This document shows, piece after piece, positions 42,969 to 51,220 of a stretch of DNA of 64,000 nucleotides. The notes beneath the pieces were generated by a model, which was not told where the DNA came from, did not search any database, and saw only the letters and a list, made by a program, of their open reading frames with translations. Every line of letters begins with the position of its first letter. Position 1 is the stretch's first letter. This stretch comes from Clostridia bacterium (GTDB lineage: Bacteria > Bacillota > Clostridia > Oscillospirales > Acutalibacteraceae). Where the stretch lies: assembly GCA_017416345.1 (NCBI GenBank), contig JAFQCR010000001.1, forward strand, positions 47,605 through 111,604, in the 5' to 3' direction. The position numbers and the translations under genes were made by a program.

Positions 42969-44243
42969 ATGAAGTATTTAAAATACAGCCTGCGGTTACT
43001 CGTTCCGCTTTTTTGCCTTTTGGGATTGTTCGTTTTGCTTACATATATAAAATGGTCGTCAACCGCATTTCCGGCCTTTGCAGGTGCTTCTTATTATTTG
43101 AAAGTAATGTTTGCACCCGATATTTTAAATATTATTTTGCTCAACAACATTCCGTATTTTCTGACAGCCTTGTATTCCGCTGCGGTCTTGTTCACATTAT
43201 ACGGTGCTTTGCGTGAGAAGCTTGCCCGAATAAGCGACCTTTTGGTTTATACTGTCGTGTGGGTGGTGTCCTTTGCTTCGGCACTGTTTACAGCGATGCA
43301 AAGCGGTTTTTCGTCATTAGTATACCCGGCGTTTGTGGTGACTGTGGACCCATCGCAGTATCGGAGCATGATGCTGCTGTTTTTGTCGATCTTCGAGGGC
43401 GTTTTTGTATCGGTCGCCGTGTTTGTAGTCTGGGTGGTTTTTAAATTGATTTTGAAGATGAGATCAGCCAAGCCCATACAAAAGCCTATGAAAAACAACA
43501 CAACACTTTTTGCGGTGGGTACAGCACTTATGGGTGCTTATGTTGTTTTTCATTTCGTGAACGGTCTATTGAGAACCCTAATGTTGCTTGGCTCGGACGA
43601 CACAACAGGAGCCGTACAGTCACGTCTGCAGATCATTCTTAACGCCAACTGGTTGAGCATTGCGGCGTTGGTTGCTGCTATTGTAATCCTGGTAAAAACA
43701 ATGTCGGGTAAGCGATCCCCAAAAGGGCTTTACATCGGTGTGATCGTGCTGTCATTACTCGTTTTGCTCGGCAGTCTGACCGTCAGAAGTGCATTTGGCA
43801 CGCTTTACATTGCATCATCGGATATTTTGTTAATATTCAAGGTGCTGACTGTGGTGTTCAAATCTATTTCAGGTGCATTTATTGACACTGTAGCAAGTAT
43901 TTTGCTGATGATCGCATCGGTAAGGGCACTTTCTCAAGAAAACGAAGAGCAATTACCTAAGCACCAAATTACTGCCACCTTGTCAAAAACTCTGGGAGTT
44001 GTGGCGGTTGTTACGGTTGCGATGGTTGTTCTGTCGGTGCTGTTCGGTGCAGGTATTACTTTTGCTGACGGCGGAAGTGTTGGCATTGTCGGTGGAGCAG
44101 ACGGACCTACGGCACAGTTTGTTTTCTTCAAAATGCTGTTCTCCCTGCAAGGTCTGGGCACTCATTTAACTTCCTGCGTGTGCTTAACCGTAGCGTCGAT
44201 CGTACTAAAAATAGTTTCCAACAAACAAAAAGCAGAGGCGTGA
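42969..44243 (+). CDS. Polytopic membrane protein with an OadB-like GGADGPT motif
   Basis: 424 residues, about ten hydrophobic helices, not recognised as a whole. Between the last but one and last helix is SVGIVGGADGPTAQFVF (motif residues 375-381). This is the strongly conserved loop of the beta subunits of Na+-pumping decarboxylases (OadB, GcdB, MmdB), where the Asp is needed for Na+ transport. The rest of the protein does not look like OadB, and no biotin or carboxyltransferase subunit is near. Start ATG follows GGAGGGG. Alone on its transcript between two terminators. Could be a Na+-linked membrane protein; function unknown. Confidence 0.65.
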   Translation: MKYLKYSLRLLVPLFCLLGLFVLLTYIKWSSTAFPAFAGASYYLKVMFAPDILNIILLNNIPYFLTALYSAAVLFTLYGALREKLARISDLLVYTVVWVVSFASALFTAMQSGFSSLVYPAFVVTVDPSQYRSMMLLFLSIFEGVFVSVAVFVVWVVFKLILKMRSAKPIQKPMKNNTTLFAVGTALMGAYVVFHFVNGLLRTLMLLGSDDTTGAVQSRLQIILNANWLSIAALVAAIVILVKTMSGKRSPKGLYIGVIVLSLLVLLGSLTVRSAFGTLYIASSDILLIFKVLTVVFKSISGAFIDTVASILLMIASVRALSQENEEQLPKHQITATLSKTLGVVAVVTVAMVVLSVLFGAGITFADGGSVGIVGGADGPTAQFVFFKMLFSLQGLGTHLTSCVCLTVASIVLKIVSNKQKAEA

Positions 44244-44256
44244 CCTCTGCTTTTTT
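44227..44256 (+). terminator. Terminator after the GGADGPT membrane protein
   Basis: AAAAAGCAGAGG / CCTCTGCTTTTT, almost the same hairpin as the gdhA terminator. Confidence 0.9.
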
Positions 44257-44258
44257 GC

Positions 44259-44310
44259 TGTAGGGAAGGCATTTATGCCTTCCTCGGAACGGATAGATCC
44301 GTTCCCTACA
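44259..44310. repeat. TGTAGGGAA ... TTCCCTACA inverted repeat
   Basis: 52 bases with matching ends (TGTAGGGAA and TTCCCTACA) and two inner hairpins (GGAAGGCAT/ATGCCTTCC and GAACGGAT/ATCCGTTC). It shares its ends with the hairpin at 34572. It lies between convergent genes. Confidence 0.7.
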
Positions 44311-44318
44311 AGCAAATA

Positions 44319-45116
44319 TCAAATTTTAACCGTCTGTCCTGCAGGAATATGAATGATTTCCTTTTTATTCCTCTCAACCCAAACATCAATGGCGGTGGGG
44401 TTATAGAAGGTGCGCTCGTCAACCGAGATCTGCAGCTGCTTTTGTGCCGTCATATAGTTGTAGATCTCGATATTGGTTGCATACCATATCTTCTCATTGT
44501 TGCTTAAAGCCTTGAGGATAGCCTCAATATGTGCCCAATTCTCCTCGGTTTTCAGCTCGTGGCTGTGACCCCAGATGTAAAACAAAGGAAACGTCCACTC
44601 AGAATCGATATCGGCTAAAAACTTTTCGCAAAGCGGCAACGCATCTTTGTGATGGCAGGTAGGATGCCAACGCAAAAAATCCTCGGGCAACAAGAATTTA
44701 CCCGTTGACAAAGTAGTTCTTGAATAAACGATTCCGCAGGCACGGTGAACGGCTACCGCATCGTCCGAAAATGAGCCCGAAGGGTACGACATACCGATAA
44801 CGGGGTAGCCTGCTATCTTTTCCAAAACCTTGCGGTTTTCCATTATTTCACCGATAAGTGACGGCATAGGTGTTCTTGCGGGCCAACCGTGACTCACCGT
44901 GTGGCAGGAGATCTCGTGATTTTTGTAGCGCTCTTTTATTTCTGCCGGCTTGTCATCACTATAGGTTGAAATTGTTTTGGAGTTAAGGTGGAATGTGCCT
45001 TTAACACCGTATTTGTCAAACAATTCAATAAGCCTGACATCATTGGGGTGGCCGTCGTCATAGCTGAAGGTGACTATCCTCTTTTTGCCACCGGGGTAAA
45101 CGTGAAACTGTATCAT
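44319..45116 (-). CDS. Polysaccharide deacetylase family protein (CE4/NodB)
   Basis: 265 residues. NodB motifs: TFSYDDG (motif 1 Asp pair), HTVSHG (HxxxH metal motif 2), GMSYPSG (motif 3). No signal peptide or membrane helix, unlike peptidoglycan deacetylases, so it acts inside the cell or on small molecules. The C-terminal 60 residues form extra beta strands (ISVDERTFYNPTAIDVWVERN). It overlaps the stop of the TVP38 gene by four bases and is transcribed with it. Confidence 0.85.
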   Translation of the reverse strand: MIQFHVYPGGKKRIVTFSYDDGHPNDVRLIELFDKYGVKGTFHLNSKTISTYSDDKPAEIKERYKNHEISCHTVSHGWPARTPMPSLIGEIMENRKVLEKIAGYPVIGMSYPSGSFSDDAVAVHRACGIVYSRTTLSTGKFLLPEDFLRWHPTCHHKDALPLCEKFLADIDSEWTFPLFYIWGHSHELKTEENWAHIEAILKALSNNEKIWYATNIEIYNYMTAQKQLQISVDERTFYNPTAIDVWVERNKKEIIHIPAGQTVKI

Positions 45117-45838
45117 AATTCATCACTCTTATCCTTTTCTTTGCGTTCGCTGTGCTTTTTTGAAAAATGATTATAAAGAAAATATCCGCCGATACCGATA
45201 AGTCCCGTAATAACGAAGATCAGTACGGATTGCAGATATTTGCCCTCAACGATGGCATCACCTGCTAAAGTGGAGGTGAGTACCGACGGCAATCGGCAGA
45301 AGGTGCTGATGGCCATAAAGGTGCCGAATTTTATCTTGGTCACGCCTGCAAAATAGGTGAACAGATCCTTTGGTGTGCCGGGGATGAAATAAAGCAGGAT
45401 AAACATCCATACCAGCTTCTTTTCGTCCTTCAAAAATTTCAGCCGTTTAAGGTCTTTGGAGTCGATCATAATAGATGTGAACTTGCGTCCCAAAAGCCGA
45501 GTTAAGGAGAATATAACCAGCGTGGCAACGGCGGTACCGACCAAGCACAAGACGGTGCCCCATATTCCGCCGAAGGCATAGCCTGCGCCAACCTCGACAA
45601 ATTCACCCGGGATGAACGCAAACACGACCTGAACGAACTGGATTCCGAGAAAAATAAGCGAGCTTTTAATAGGGTTTGTGCCGAGTAATTCTTGAAATCT
45701 CTCGGGCTCTTTTGCAATTTCAACTATCCTTGGACCAAGTAAAAGTGTGCCGACGATCATTAAAGTGGCAAAAATGATGACCGATATACCGAGGTATATA
45801 TTCCGTCCCGAAAAAAACGATTTTAACTTTCCGCTCAT
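45113..45838 (-). CDS. TVP38/TMEM64 family (VTT domain) membrane protein
   Basis: 241 residues and about six hydrophobic segments. The VTT/SNARE-associated core is seen in FIPGEFVEVGAGYAFGGIWG (re-entrant loop motif) and FIPGTPKDLFTYFAGVTKI. The C-terminus is charged (KKHSERKEKDKS). DedA/TVP38 relatives are undecaprenyl-phosphate or other lipid scramblases or transporters; that role would suit the deacetylase next door, which might act on a lipid-linked glycan. Start ATG after GGGAG, own promoter on the minus strand. Confidence 0.88.
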   Translation of the reverse strand: MSGKLKSFFSGRNIYLGISVIIFATLMIVGTLLLGPRIVEIAKEPERFQELLGTNPIKSSLIFLGIQFVQVVFAFIPGEFVEVGAGYAFGGIWGTVLCLVGTAVATLVIFSLTRLLGRKFTSIMIDSKDLKRLKFLKDEKKLVWMFILLYFIPGTPKDLFTYFAGVTKIKFGTFMAISTFCRLPSVLTSTLAGDAIVEGKYLQSVLIFVITGLIGIGGYFLYNHFSKKHSERKEKDKSDEL

Positions 45839-45880
45839 GTGTCACACTCCCTTTACGGCTTTTGACCGATAACTGTTAAC

Positions 45881-45909
45881 ATTATACACCCACGCCCGAC
45901 ATTTTACAA
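45881..45909 (-). promoter_or_regulatory. Promoter of the TVP38-deacetylase operon
   Basis: Minus strand TTGTAA (45904-45909), 17-base spacer, TATAAT (45881-45886). Confidence 0.75.
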
Positions 45910-45932
45910 CAATTATTTAACGTACAATTCAC

Positions 45933-45960
45933 TTGATTACCTTGGGTTTTGTGGTATAAT
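45933..45960 (+). promoter_or_regulatory. First promoter of the MFS-GDPD operon
   Basis: TTGATT (45933-45938), 16-base spacer, TATAAT (45955-45960) in the phrase GTTTTGTGGTATAAT. The same 15 bases recur at 46103-46117, nearer to the gene, with TTTACA 15 bases before that second -10. Confidence 0.65.
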
Positions 45961-46117
45961 GTTTTTGTGGGGACGGCGTGGTAGCCGCCCAACACATTAC
46001 GTGTTAAAAATCAAAGATTTTTCCACAAAAACATTGACTCACAAAACGGCCACACTGCGGTGTGGCACGCGGCAGGTACCGCTTAAAAGGTTTACACCTT
46101 TTGTTTTGTGGTATAAT
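45946..46117. repeat. Two tandem cloverleaf-like inverted repeats between duplicated -10 regions
   Basis: Unit 1 (45961-46032, 72 bases): outer stem GTTTTTGTGG/CCACAAAAAC closing three hairpins with no unpaired bases between them (GGACGGC-6-GCCGCCC with one mismatch, AACAC-5-GTGTT, AAAAATC-3-GATTTTT). Unit 2 (46040-46110, 71 bases): outer stem CACAAAAC/GTTTTGTG with hairpins GCCACAC-4-GTGTGGC, GCGG-6-CCGC and AAAAGG-6-CCTTTT. The units are seven bases apart. The 15-mer GTTTTGTGGTATAAT flanks the whole at 45946-45960 and 46103-46117. The sense phrase TTTTGTG occurs three times and its complement twice, so several pairings exclude each other. Confidence 0.85.
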
Positions 46118-46146
46118 ATTTATAAAATAATGTTTCGGAGGATGTT

Positions 46147-47436
46147 ATGAAGCTTAATTACAAACGCACCGTGCTGATAGGTCTCAGCTTTATGGCCATA
46201 CTTGCATTCTGGCAGTTTTACGACCAGGTCGTGCCTTACTTACTTGAAAACGTGTTTGGCTTAAAGACCTTTGCCGCCAACGCCATTATGTCGATAGATA
46301 ACGTTTTGGCTATCTTTATGCTACCGCTTTTCGGTGCAATATCCGACCGAACAAGTACGAGGTTGGGCAAGCGCACACCGTATATCCTTTTCGGCACGAT
46401 TGCTTCGGTCATCCTGCTTGTGACACTCGGTATTTTTAACGAGCAACGAAGCTTCTGGGGCTTTATGTTCACGTTGATGGCGGTGCTCGTTGTAATGGCT
46501 GTCTACCGCACACCTGCCGTTGCCTATATGCCCGATGTCACTCCCAAGCCGTTGCGCAGTAAGGCCAATGCCATCATAAACCTTGTCGGCTACATTGGCG
46601 GCATTTTTGCCACCGTTGTGATGATGTTTATGTTGAAATCCGAAAAAGTGGCCGACGGAAGCTCGGTCTATTCCGACGATCAGTCGTTTTTGCCCGTATT
46701 CCTTGTCATTGCAGGCTTTATGCTGGTAGCCGTGCTGGTGCAGACCTTCGCCCTTCGTGAAAACAAGCTGCCTCACGTCGAGGATGACCCCGAACAGGTG
46801 ACGGCAGGCGGAAAAATGCCCAAAGACGTCAAGGTCAGCCTTGTGCTCATCCTTTTGTCGGTCTTCCTTTGGTTTATGGCATATAACGCCGTCACCACCG
46901 CATTCTCACGTTACTGCGTTGAGATCTGGGGTGCCGACCTCGGCACGTCGTCAAGCTATCTGTTGGTAGCCACCGTTGCGGCCATTGCGGCCTTTGTGCC
47001 GTTGGGCTTTCTGTCGTCCAAGATCGGCCGTAAAAAGGCAGTTTTGCTTGGTATAACCCTCATGACCGCCTGCTATCTTATCGCAATATTCATCAAGCAG
47101 CAGACACCCTTGATGTACGCTATTTTCGGCCTTGTGGGTGTGGGTTGGGCTTCTATCAATGTCAACTCGTTCCCTATGGTTGTTGAAATGAGCAGCGGCT
47201 CGGATGTCGGAAAGTACACCGGTTTTTACTACACCTTCTCAATGGCGGCGCAGATCACCACACCGCTTTTGTCGGGATTCCTTATAGATAACCTCGGCTG
47301 GGGCTATTCGGTTCTGTTCCCGTATGCCGTTTTATTCTCGGCGCTGTCGTTTGTAACCATGCTGTTTGTCCGTCACGGCGATTCCAAGCCGCAGCAAAAA
47401 TCTTCGGTATTGGAAAACTTTGACGTGGAGGACTAA
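46147..47436 (+). CDS. MFS transporter, SLC45/sugar-cation symporter-like
   Basis: 429 residues, twelve helices. Between helices 2 and 3 it reads GAISDRTSTRLGKRTPYILFG, and helix 4-5 has YRTPAVAYMPDVTPKPLRSKANAI, both typical of the SLC45/GPH-like sugar symporters; the second half repeats GFLSSKIGRKKA. Likely a proton- or sodium-coupled uptake of a disaccharide or glycoside. Start ATG after CGGAGG. It is preceded by the structured repeat pair and followed with one base gap by the GDPD gene. Confidence 0.87.
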   Translation: MKLNYKRTVLIGLSFMAILAFWQFYDQVVPYLLENVFGLKTFAANAIMSIDNVLAIFMLPLFGAISDRTSTRLGKRTPYILFGTIASVILLVTLGIFNEQRSFWGFMFTLMAVLVVMAVYRTPAVAYMPDVTPKPLRSKANAIINLVGYIGGIFATVVMMFMLKSEKVADGSSVYSDDQSFLPVFLVIAGFMLVAVLVQTFALRENKLPHVEDDPEQVTAGGKMPKDVKVSLVLILLSVFLWFMAYNAVTTAFSRYCVEIWGADLGTSSSYLLVATVAAIAAFVPLGFLSSKIGRKKAVLLGITLMTACYLIAIFIKQQTPLMYAIFGLVGVGWASINVNSFPMVVEMSSGSDVGKYTGFYYTFSMAAQITTPLLSGFLIDNLGWGYSVLFPYAVLFSALSFVTMLFVRHGDSKPQQKSSVLENFDVED

Positions 47437-47437
47437 A

Positions 47438-48253
47438 ATGCTTGCTTTGTATATAATACTTGGTGTTTTGGCATTTTTGGTTGCGTTGTTTTTGTTCTTG
47501 GTGTTTCCAAGCACACGCCGCCATAAGGACAGAGAAGTGTTGAGCGGCAGATTTATTGCCCACCGAGGCTTTCACGGAATAATGGAAAACACGCCCGAAA
47601 ACTCACTCAACGCATTTAAAAGAGCGGTCGAGTTAGGTTTTGCGATCGAGATCGACATTCACCTCACCCGTGACGGCGAGGTGGTGGTCTTCCACGATGA
47701 CACCTTGACCCGTGTCTGCGGTGTTGAGGCAAGGGTAGAGGATAAGACGCTTTCAGAGCTTAAAGAGCTGCGGCTTTTAAATACCGATTGCAGGATACCG
47801 ACCTTAAAGGAATGTCTTGACACGGTCGACGGCAAAGTTCCGCTGCTTATCGAGTTTAAATGTGTCGGCCTCAAGTGTGATGACCTTTGCCGTGCGGCCG
47901 ATGAGATACTTTCAAAATACAGCGGCAAATACCTCATCCAATCCTTTTATCCCACGGTGCTTCGGTGGTACAAAAAGCACCGTAACGACATTTGCAGGGG
48001 TCAGCTTGCGAGCAAATTCCCCAAAGAGGAGCTGCACAAGCGCATTTTGGGATGCCTTTTGTTCAATTTTCTTGCCCGACCGGATTTTGTGTCTTACGAG
48101 CATAAATACAGTGATTATTTTTTCTTCAGGTTGGTCAAAAAGCTGGGTGCTTTCCCCGTAGGGTGGACATTTAAAAGCCAAGCCGAGCTTACGACCAACG
48201 AAAAAGAATTTAAAACCTACATTTTTGAGGGGTTTATACCCGATAAAGATTAA
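47438..48253 (+). CDS. Glycerophosphodiester phosphodiesterase
   Basis: 271 residues. An N-terminal membrane helix (about 2-23) anchors a GDPD domain with FIAHRGFHG ... ENTPENS, EIDIHLTRDGEVVVFHDDTLTR (the metal and catalytic His/Glu/Asp set) and LLIEFKCVG. It cleaves glycerophosphodiesters to glycerol-3-phosphate and an alcohol, with the active domain probably on the outside or at the membrane. Start ATG after GTGGAGG, one base after the MFS stop, so coupled; the pair could supply glycerol phosphates and sugars. Confidence 0.9.
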   Translation: MLALYIILGVLAFLVALFLFLVFPSTRRHKDREVLSGRFIAHRGFHGIMENTPENSLNAFKRAVELGFAIEIDIHLTRDGEVVVFHDDTLTRVCGVEARVEDKTLSELKELRLLNTDCRIPTLKECLDTVDGKVPLLIEFKCVGLKCDDLCRAADEILSKYSGKYLIQSFYPTVLRWYKKHRNDICRGQLASKFPKEELHKRILGCLLFNFLARPDFVSYEHKYSDYFFFRLVKKLGAFPVGWTFKSQAELTTNEKEFKTYIFEGFIPDKD

Positions 48254-48256
48254 AAC

Positions 48257-48573
48257 AAAACCGCAGAAGCACAACAAATGTTGTCTAAGGGAGTTGCGAT
48301 TAGGGATAATTCGCCCAAAACAGTGCCTTTTTGCGGTCTAATGCGTCAAAAGCCCACGGTACACGTCAGTGTTACCGTAGGCTTTTTCCTTTTATACCTA
48401 CAAAAATTCATCTGTTTTGGGTGCAAGGCAGTTTTGTAGGATGAAATTTGAAGTAGCTGCGAAGTTGAAAAATGCAGGAATACTGCCGTATTTCAAGGCT
48501 TTTCAACAAGCGGCATATCAAATTTCACCGAAAAACCGATTTCTCCCTAATCGCAACTCCCTTACTGCGGTTT
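48257..48573. mobile_element. MITE-like element with 21-bp perfect terminal inverted repeats
   Basis: The segments 48286-48306 and 48544-48564 are perfect reverse complements (starting TAAGGGAGTTGCGATT). Outside them AAACCGCAG (48258-48266) pairs with CTGCGGTTT (48565-48573); on the left a small hairpin ACAACA/TGTTGT is inserted between the two parts. Inside is the terminator of the MFS-GDPD operon and no gene; a frame of about 40 codons (MKFEVAAKLKNAG, from 48441) runs into the right repeat and is not convincing as a gene. It fills the whole gap between convergent genes. No transposase is present, so it would need one in trans. Confidence 0.8.
48348..48388 (+). terminator. Intrinsic terminator of the MFS-GDPD operon
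   Basis: AAAAGCCCACGGTA / TACCGTAGGCTTTT with an 11-base loop and T run, inside the TIR element. Confidence 0.85.
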
Positions 48574-48601
48574 ATCGTTTGTATTTTGTGGAGTTGAAGC
48601 C

Positions 48602-50206
48602 TTATTTTTTAAACAGCCTCTTGATTGCTTTGATGATCTTTCTGAGCTGTTCGGTCTTGTTGAAGAATATCATTCCGAAGAAGATGAGCGCTATAAGAAG
48701 CGCAAGCCCGATGATGACGGCCAGAATAATGATGATGACCTTCAAAACGGTCATTGCGGCCGAGGATTCCTCCTTGGGGGCTTCGTCTTTTTCGGTGACC
48801 AGCATAAACTGCGAGCACTCATCGGTTTCGACCGAAACGGTACCGCCGGTTACCACCGTTTTGTAGCAGGCAATGGAGCCGTTGGCCATCTGCTGATAAA
48901 CGGCAAACTCCTTGCCCTCGTATTTTCCGTCTACGGGGATAGCTACGGTAAGATCACCGTCAAAGCCGTTGTTGGTGAAAACTATGTCATAGCTCGAAAC
49001 TATCTTGCCCCAGCTTGTGCCGTTGGCCAAAGCGGTGTAGACCTCACTCTGAGGGTCAAGCGCCGTTACCTTAACGGTAGCGGTGCTGTCAAAATGTCCC
49101 GAGATCTTTATCGAGGTTGCAGGGTCCTTGACCTCTGCATACGAGAAGTTGGAAATGGTAAGTGTGCCGTCTTGGAAGGTTACCGTGTAATTGTCACCAA
49201 ACGACAGAGTTCCGCGGGTGACAGCATAGGTGCCGACCCCGTTGCCCGACTCACGTGCGAGCGAACCGATGACCTTGTTGCCGTCGATAAGCTCCTCGGA
49301 CAGAGTGTAGGTCAGCTTGGGCTCATCCTGTCCCAAGGTCATAACAAGCTTGTCGGCCGTAACGGTCAAGGGGCGGGGAGTGACATTGCCCTTGACCTCA
49401 AATTTATCGGTCACAAGGGTGTATTTGTCGGCATCCTTACCGCCGAGCTTCAGTCCGCTTACGGTTATCTTGGAGGCTTTTTTCACATCGGCAGAGTTGT
49501 ACTCGGCCTTCTCAAAGGTGAGCGTTACCTCGTGACCCTCGGCAACACCCAAAAGCTTGTAATTCTTGTCGGTAACGGCGGCGGTCAGCTTGCCGTCGTA
49601 TACCTTTGTAAGAGCCTCACAGCCCTCGGTCGTGACCTTTATTTCGACGGCCTTGGTGCAATCGACCTTTACGGTCTGGCCAAAGGCAAAAGCATCAAAG
49701 CTTTCGTCGTCATAAAGCTCACCGTTTTTGAATATCTCGGTCTTAACGCTGCCGCCGTGGAAAAAGTATACGTGTACCTCCAATGTCGGGATAACTGCAC
49801 CCTTTATGTTACAGCTTTTCAGCTTGATGTTATAAAACACTCCGCCCTGCTTTATCTTTTCGGGGAAGGGGTAGGCCGCTTTTCCGTCGGCAGAATCCTT
49901 GGTTTTAACAACAAAATCGGCAATGGCTGTTTCGGTTCCCGGGACGGCAATGTCGTCAATGTCGCTCATTATAAGCTCGGCCTCAGAAACGCCGAAAACA
50001 AACTCTGCATCGGCAGGAACCTTGCCTTCAACAAGGCATTCCAGCGTCAGCGAATACTCCTCGGGGAGGTCGCTTTCGTTGTTAAGCTCAAAAAATGTGA
50101 TGGGATGGTTGCTCTCAAGTTCGGTCTCGGTGGCCATGGCACACATCGGTACGGTCGCCAGAAGCAACGCAAGGATAAGCGAAATTATGTATCGGGTCTT
50201 GCTCAT
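48602..50206 (-). CDS. Surface protein with YDG and MBG-type domains, C-terminal anchor
   Basis: 534 residues. Signal peptide (cleavage after CAMA, about residue 26), an N-terminal beta domain (about 30-190), a YDG domain opening with TKVYDGKLTAAVT, an MBG-type domain from RPLTVTADKLVMTLGQDEPKLTYTL, a further beta module (about 370-475), an acidic spacer, one membrane helix (VLKVIIIILAVIIGLALLIALIFF) and a basic tail (LRKIIKAIKRLFKK). Such proteins are adhesins or wall-facing stalks. The start ATG follows AAGGAG with nine bases; the TTG three codons earlier touches the binding site. Ligand unknown. Confidence 0.82.
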   Translation of the reverse strand: MSKTRYIISLILALLLATVPMCAMATETELESNHPITFFELNNESDLPEEYSLTLECLVEGKVPADAEFVFGVSEAELIMSDIDDIAVPGTETAIADFVVKTKDSADGKAAYPFPEKIKQGGVFYNIKLKSCNIKGAVIPTLEVHVYFFHGGSVKTEIFKNGELYDDESFDAFAFGQTVKVDCTKAVEIKVTTEGCEALTKVYDGKLTAAVTDKNYKLLGVAEGHEVTLTFEKAEYNSADVKKASKITVSGLKLGGKDADKYTLVTDKFEVKGNVTPRPLTVTADKLVMTLGQDEPKLTYTLSEELIDGNKVIGSLARESGNGVGTYAVTRGTLSFGDNYTVTFQDGTLTISNFSYAEVKDPATSIKISGHFDSTATVKVTALDPQSEVYTALANGTSWGKIVSSYDIVFTNNGFDGDLTVAIPVDGKYEGKEFAVYQQMANGSIACYKTVVTGGTVSVETDECSQFMLVTEKDEAPKEESSAAMTVLKVIIIILAVIIGLALLIALIFFGMIFFNKTEQLRKIIKAIKRLFKK

Positions 50207-50265
50207 TGGTGTCAACTCCTTAAATAAACTTATAAAAATGAACTGATATTTTTTTCGGTCTGTAC

Positions 50266-50294
50266 ATTTTATAACAATTTTTCAAAAACTGCAA
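50266..50294 (-). promoter_or_regulatory. Promoter of the YDG/MBG surface protein
   Basis: Minus strand TTGCAG (50289-50294), 17-base spacer, TAAAAT (50266-50271). Confidence 0.7.
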
Positions 50295-50344
50295 GAGAAA
50301 TGACAACATTGTAATTTTACCGACCTTTAATATGCCTTTTTCGG

Positions 50345-50373
50345 TTGAAAAAGTTACGATTTTGTGATAATAT
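50345..50373 (+). promoter_or_regulatory. Promoter of the DUF6472-flavodoxin pair
   Basis: TTGAAA (50345-50350), 17-base spacer, TAATAT (50368-50373). Confidence 0.65.
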
Positions 50374-50396
50374 TTCAAATAAAAGGAAAGGATGCG

Positions 50397-50582
50397 ATGA
50401 TTTTGTCGGCAAGCAGCTGTGATATGTGCGTATACTATGTTTACGATGAGGATTGTGACGGCTACGTCTGCCTTGCGGATATGGACGAGGACGATTATAT
50501 GAGGTTCATTTCGGCCAAGGACAAGGGATGTCCGTTTTTCAGACTTGACGATGAATACAAGATAGTCCGCAAGCAGAACTAG
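50397..50582 (+). CDS. DUF6472 small Cys-containing protein
   Basis: 61 residues. SSCDMCVYYVYDEDCDGYVC ... DMDEDDYMRFISAKDKGCPFFRLDDEYKIVRKQN matches a very conserved clostridial small protein of unknown function with four Cys (CxxC, one more C, and C in GCPFF), likely binding zinc or an iron-sulfur cluster. Start ATG after AAAGGA. It precedes the flavodoxin-like gene by 12 bases, which is a hint to a redox role. Confidence 0.85.
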   Translation: MILSASSCDMCVYYVYDEDCDGYVCLADMDEDDYMRFISAKDKGCPFFRLDDEYKIVRKQN

Positions 50583-50594
50583 AGAGGTGATAAG

Positions 50595-51212
50595 ATGAAG
50601 GTACTGATGATAAACGGAAGCCCCCGTAAGGACGGCAACACCGCCCTTGCATTTGATGAAATGAAAAAGATATTTCTGGATGAGGGAATAGAGGTCGAGT
50701 GTGTTCAGGTGGGGCACATGGCCATACGGGGCTGTGTGGCGTGTTATTCCTGCACAAAAAACGGCAAATGTGCGTTTGACGATATCGTAAACGAGCTTGC
50801 ACCGAAGCTTTTGGAGTGTGACGGCTTAGTGCTTGGAAGTCCTGTTTACTATGCCTCGGCCAATGCGACCCTGATCGCTTTGCTCGACCGTCTGTTTTAC
50901 AGTACACCGTTTCCGAAGACCATGAAGGTCGGTGCAAGCGTTGCTGTAGCACGGCGCGGAGGATGCTCGGCTACCTTTGACGAGCTGAACAAGTACTTCA
51001 CGATATGCGGAATGCCCGTGGCCTCCAGCCAGTATTGGAACAGCGTTCACGGACGTGATAAAGGGGACGCAAAGGACGACCTTGAGGGTCTGCAGACCAT
51101 GCGTACGCTGGCACACAATATGGTGTTTTTAATGAAGAGCATCGCACTCGGCAAGGAAAAATTCGGCCTGCCCGAAAAAGAACCGACCGTCCGCACCAAT
51201 TTTGTAAAATAA
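50595..51212 (+). CDS. Flavodoxin family / NADPH-dependent FMN reductase
   Basis: 205 residues. FMN phosphate loop MINGSPRKDGNTALA at residues 5-19, an insertion with Cys motif RGCVACYSCTKNGKC, then GLVLGSPVYYASANATL. This iron-sulfur-flavoprotein-like group reduces FMN, quinones or disulfides. The Cys pattern could hold a cluster. Start ATG after GAGAGGTG. Ends at its own terminator. Confidence 0.9.
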   Translation: MKVLMINGSPRKDGNTALAFDEMKKIFLDEGIEVECVQVGHMAIRGCVACYSCTKNGKCAFDDIVNELAPKLLECDGLVLGSPVYYASANATLIALLDRLFYSTPFPKTMKVGASVAVARRGGCSATFDELNKYFTICGMPVASSQYWNSVHGRDKGDAKDDLEGLQTMRTLAHNMVFLMKSIALGKEKFGLPEKEPTVRTNFVK

Positions 51213-51220
51213 GATAGCCC

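Noticed and set aside
45961-46110. Cloverleaf units as tRNA genes
   Set aside because: The 72-base size and four-stem fold are tRNA-like, but there is no T-loop or D-loop consensus, anticodon arm or CCA, and the stems do not have tRNA lengths.
48441-48866. Small open frame starting MKFEVAAKLKNAG inside the TIR element
   Set aside because: It has no ribosome binding site, runs through the right terminal repeat and into the antisense of the surface protein gene.
49094-50227. 377-codon plus-strand open frame opposite the YDG/MBG protein
   Set aside because: The minus strand has signal peptide, domain motifs, membrane anchor, promoter and ribosome binding site; the plus frame has none.
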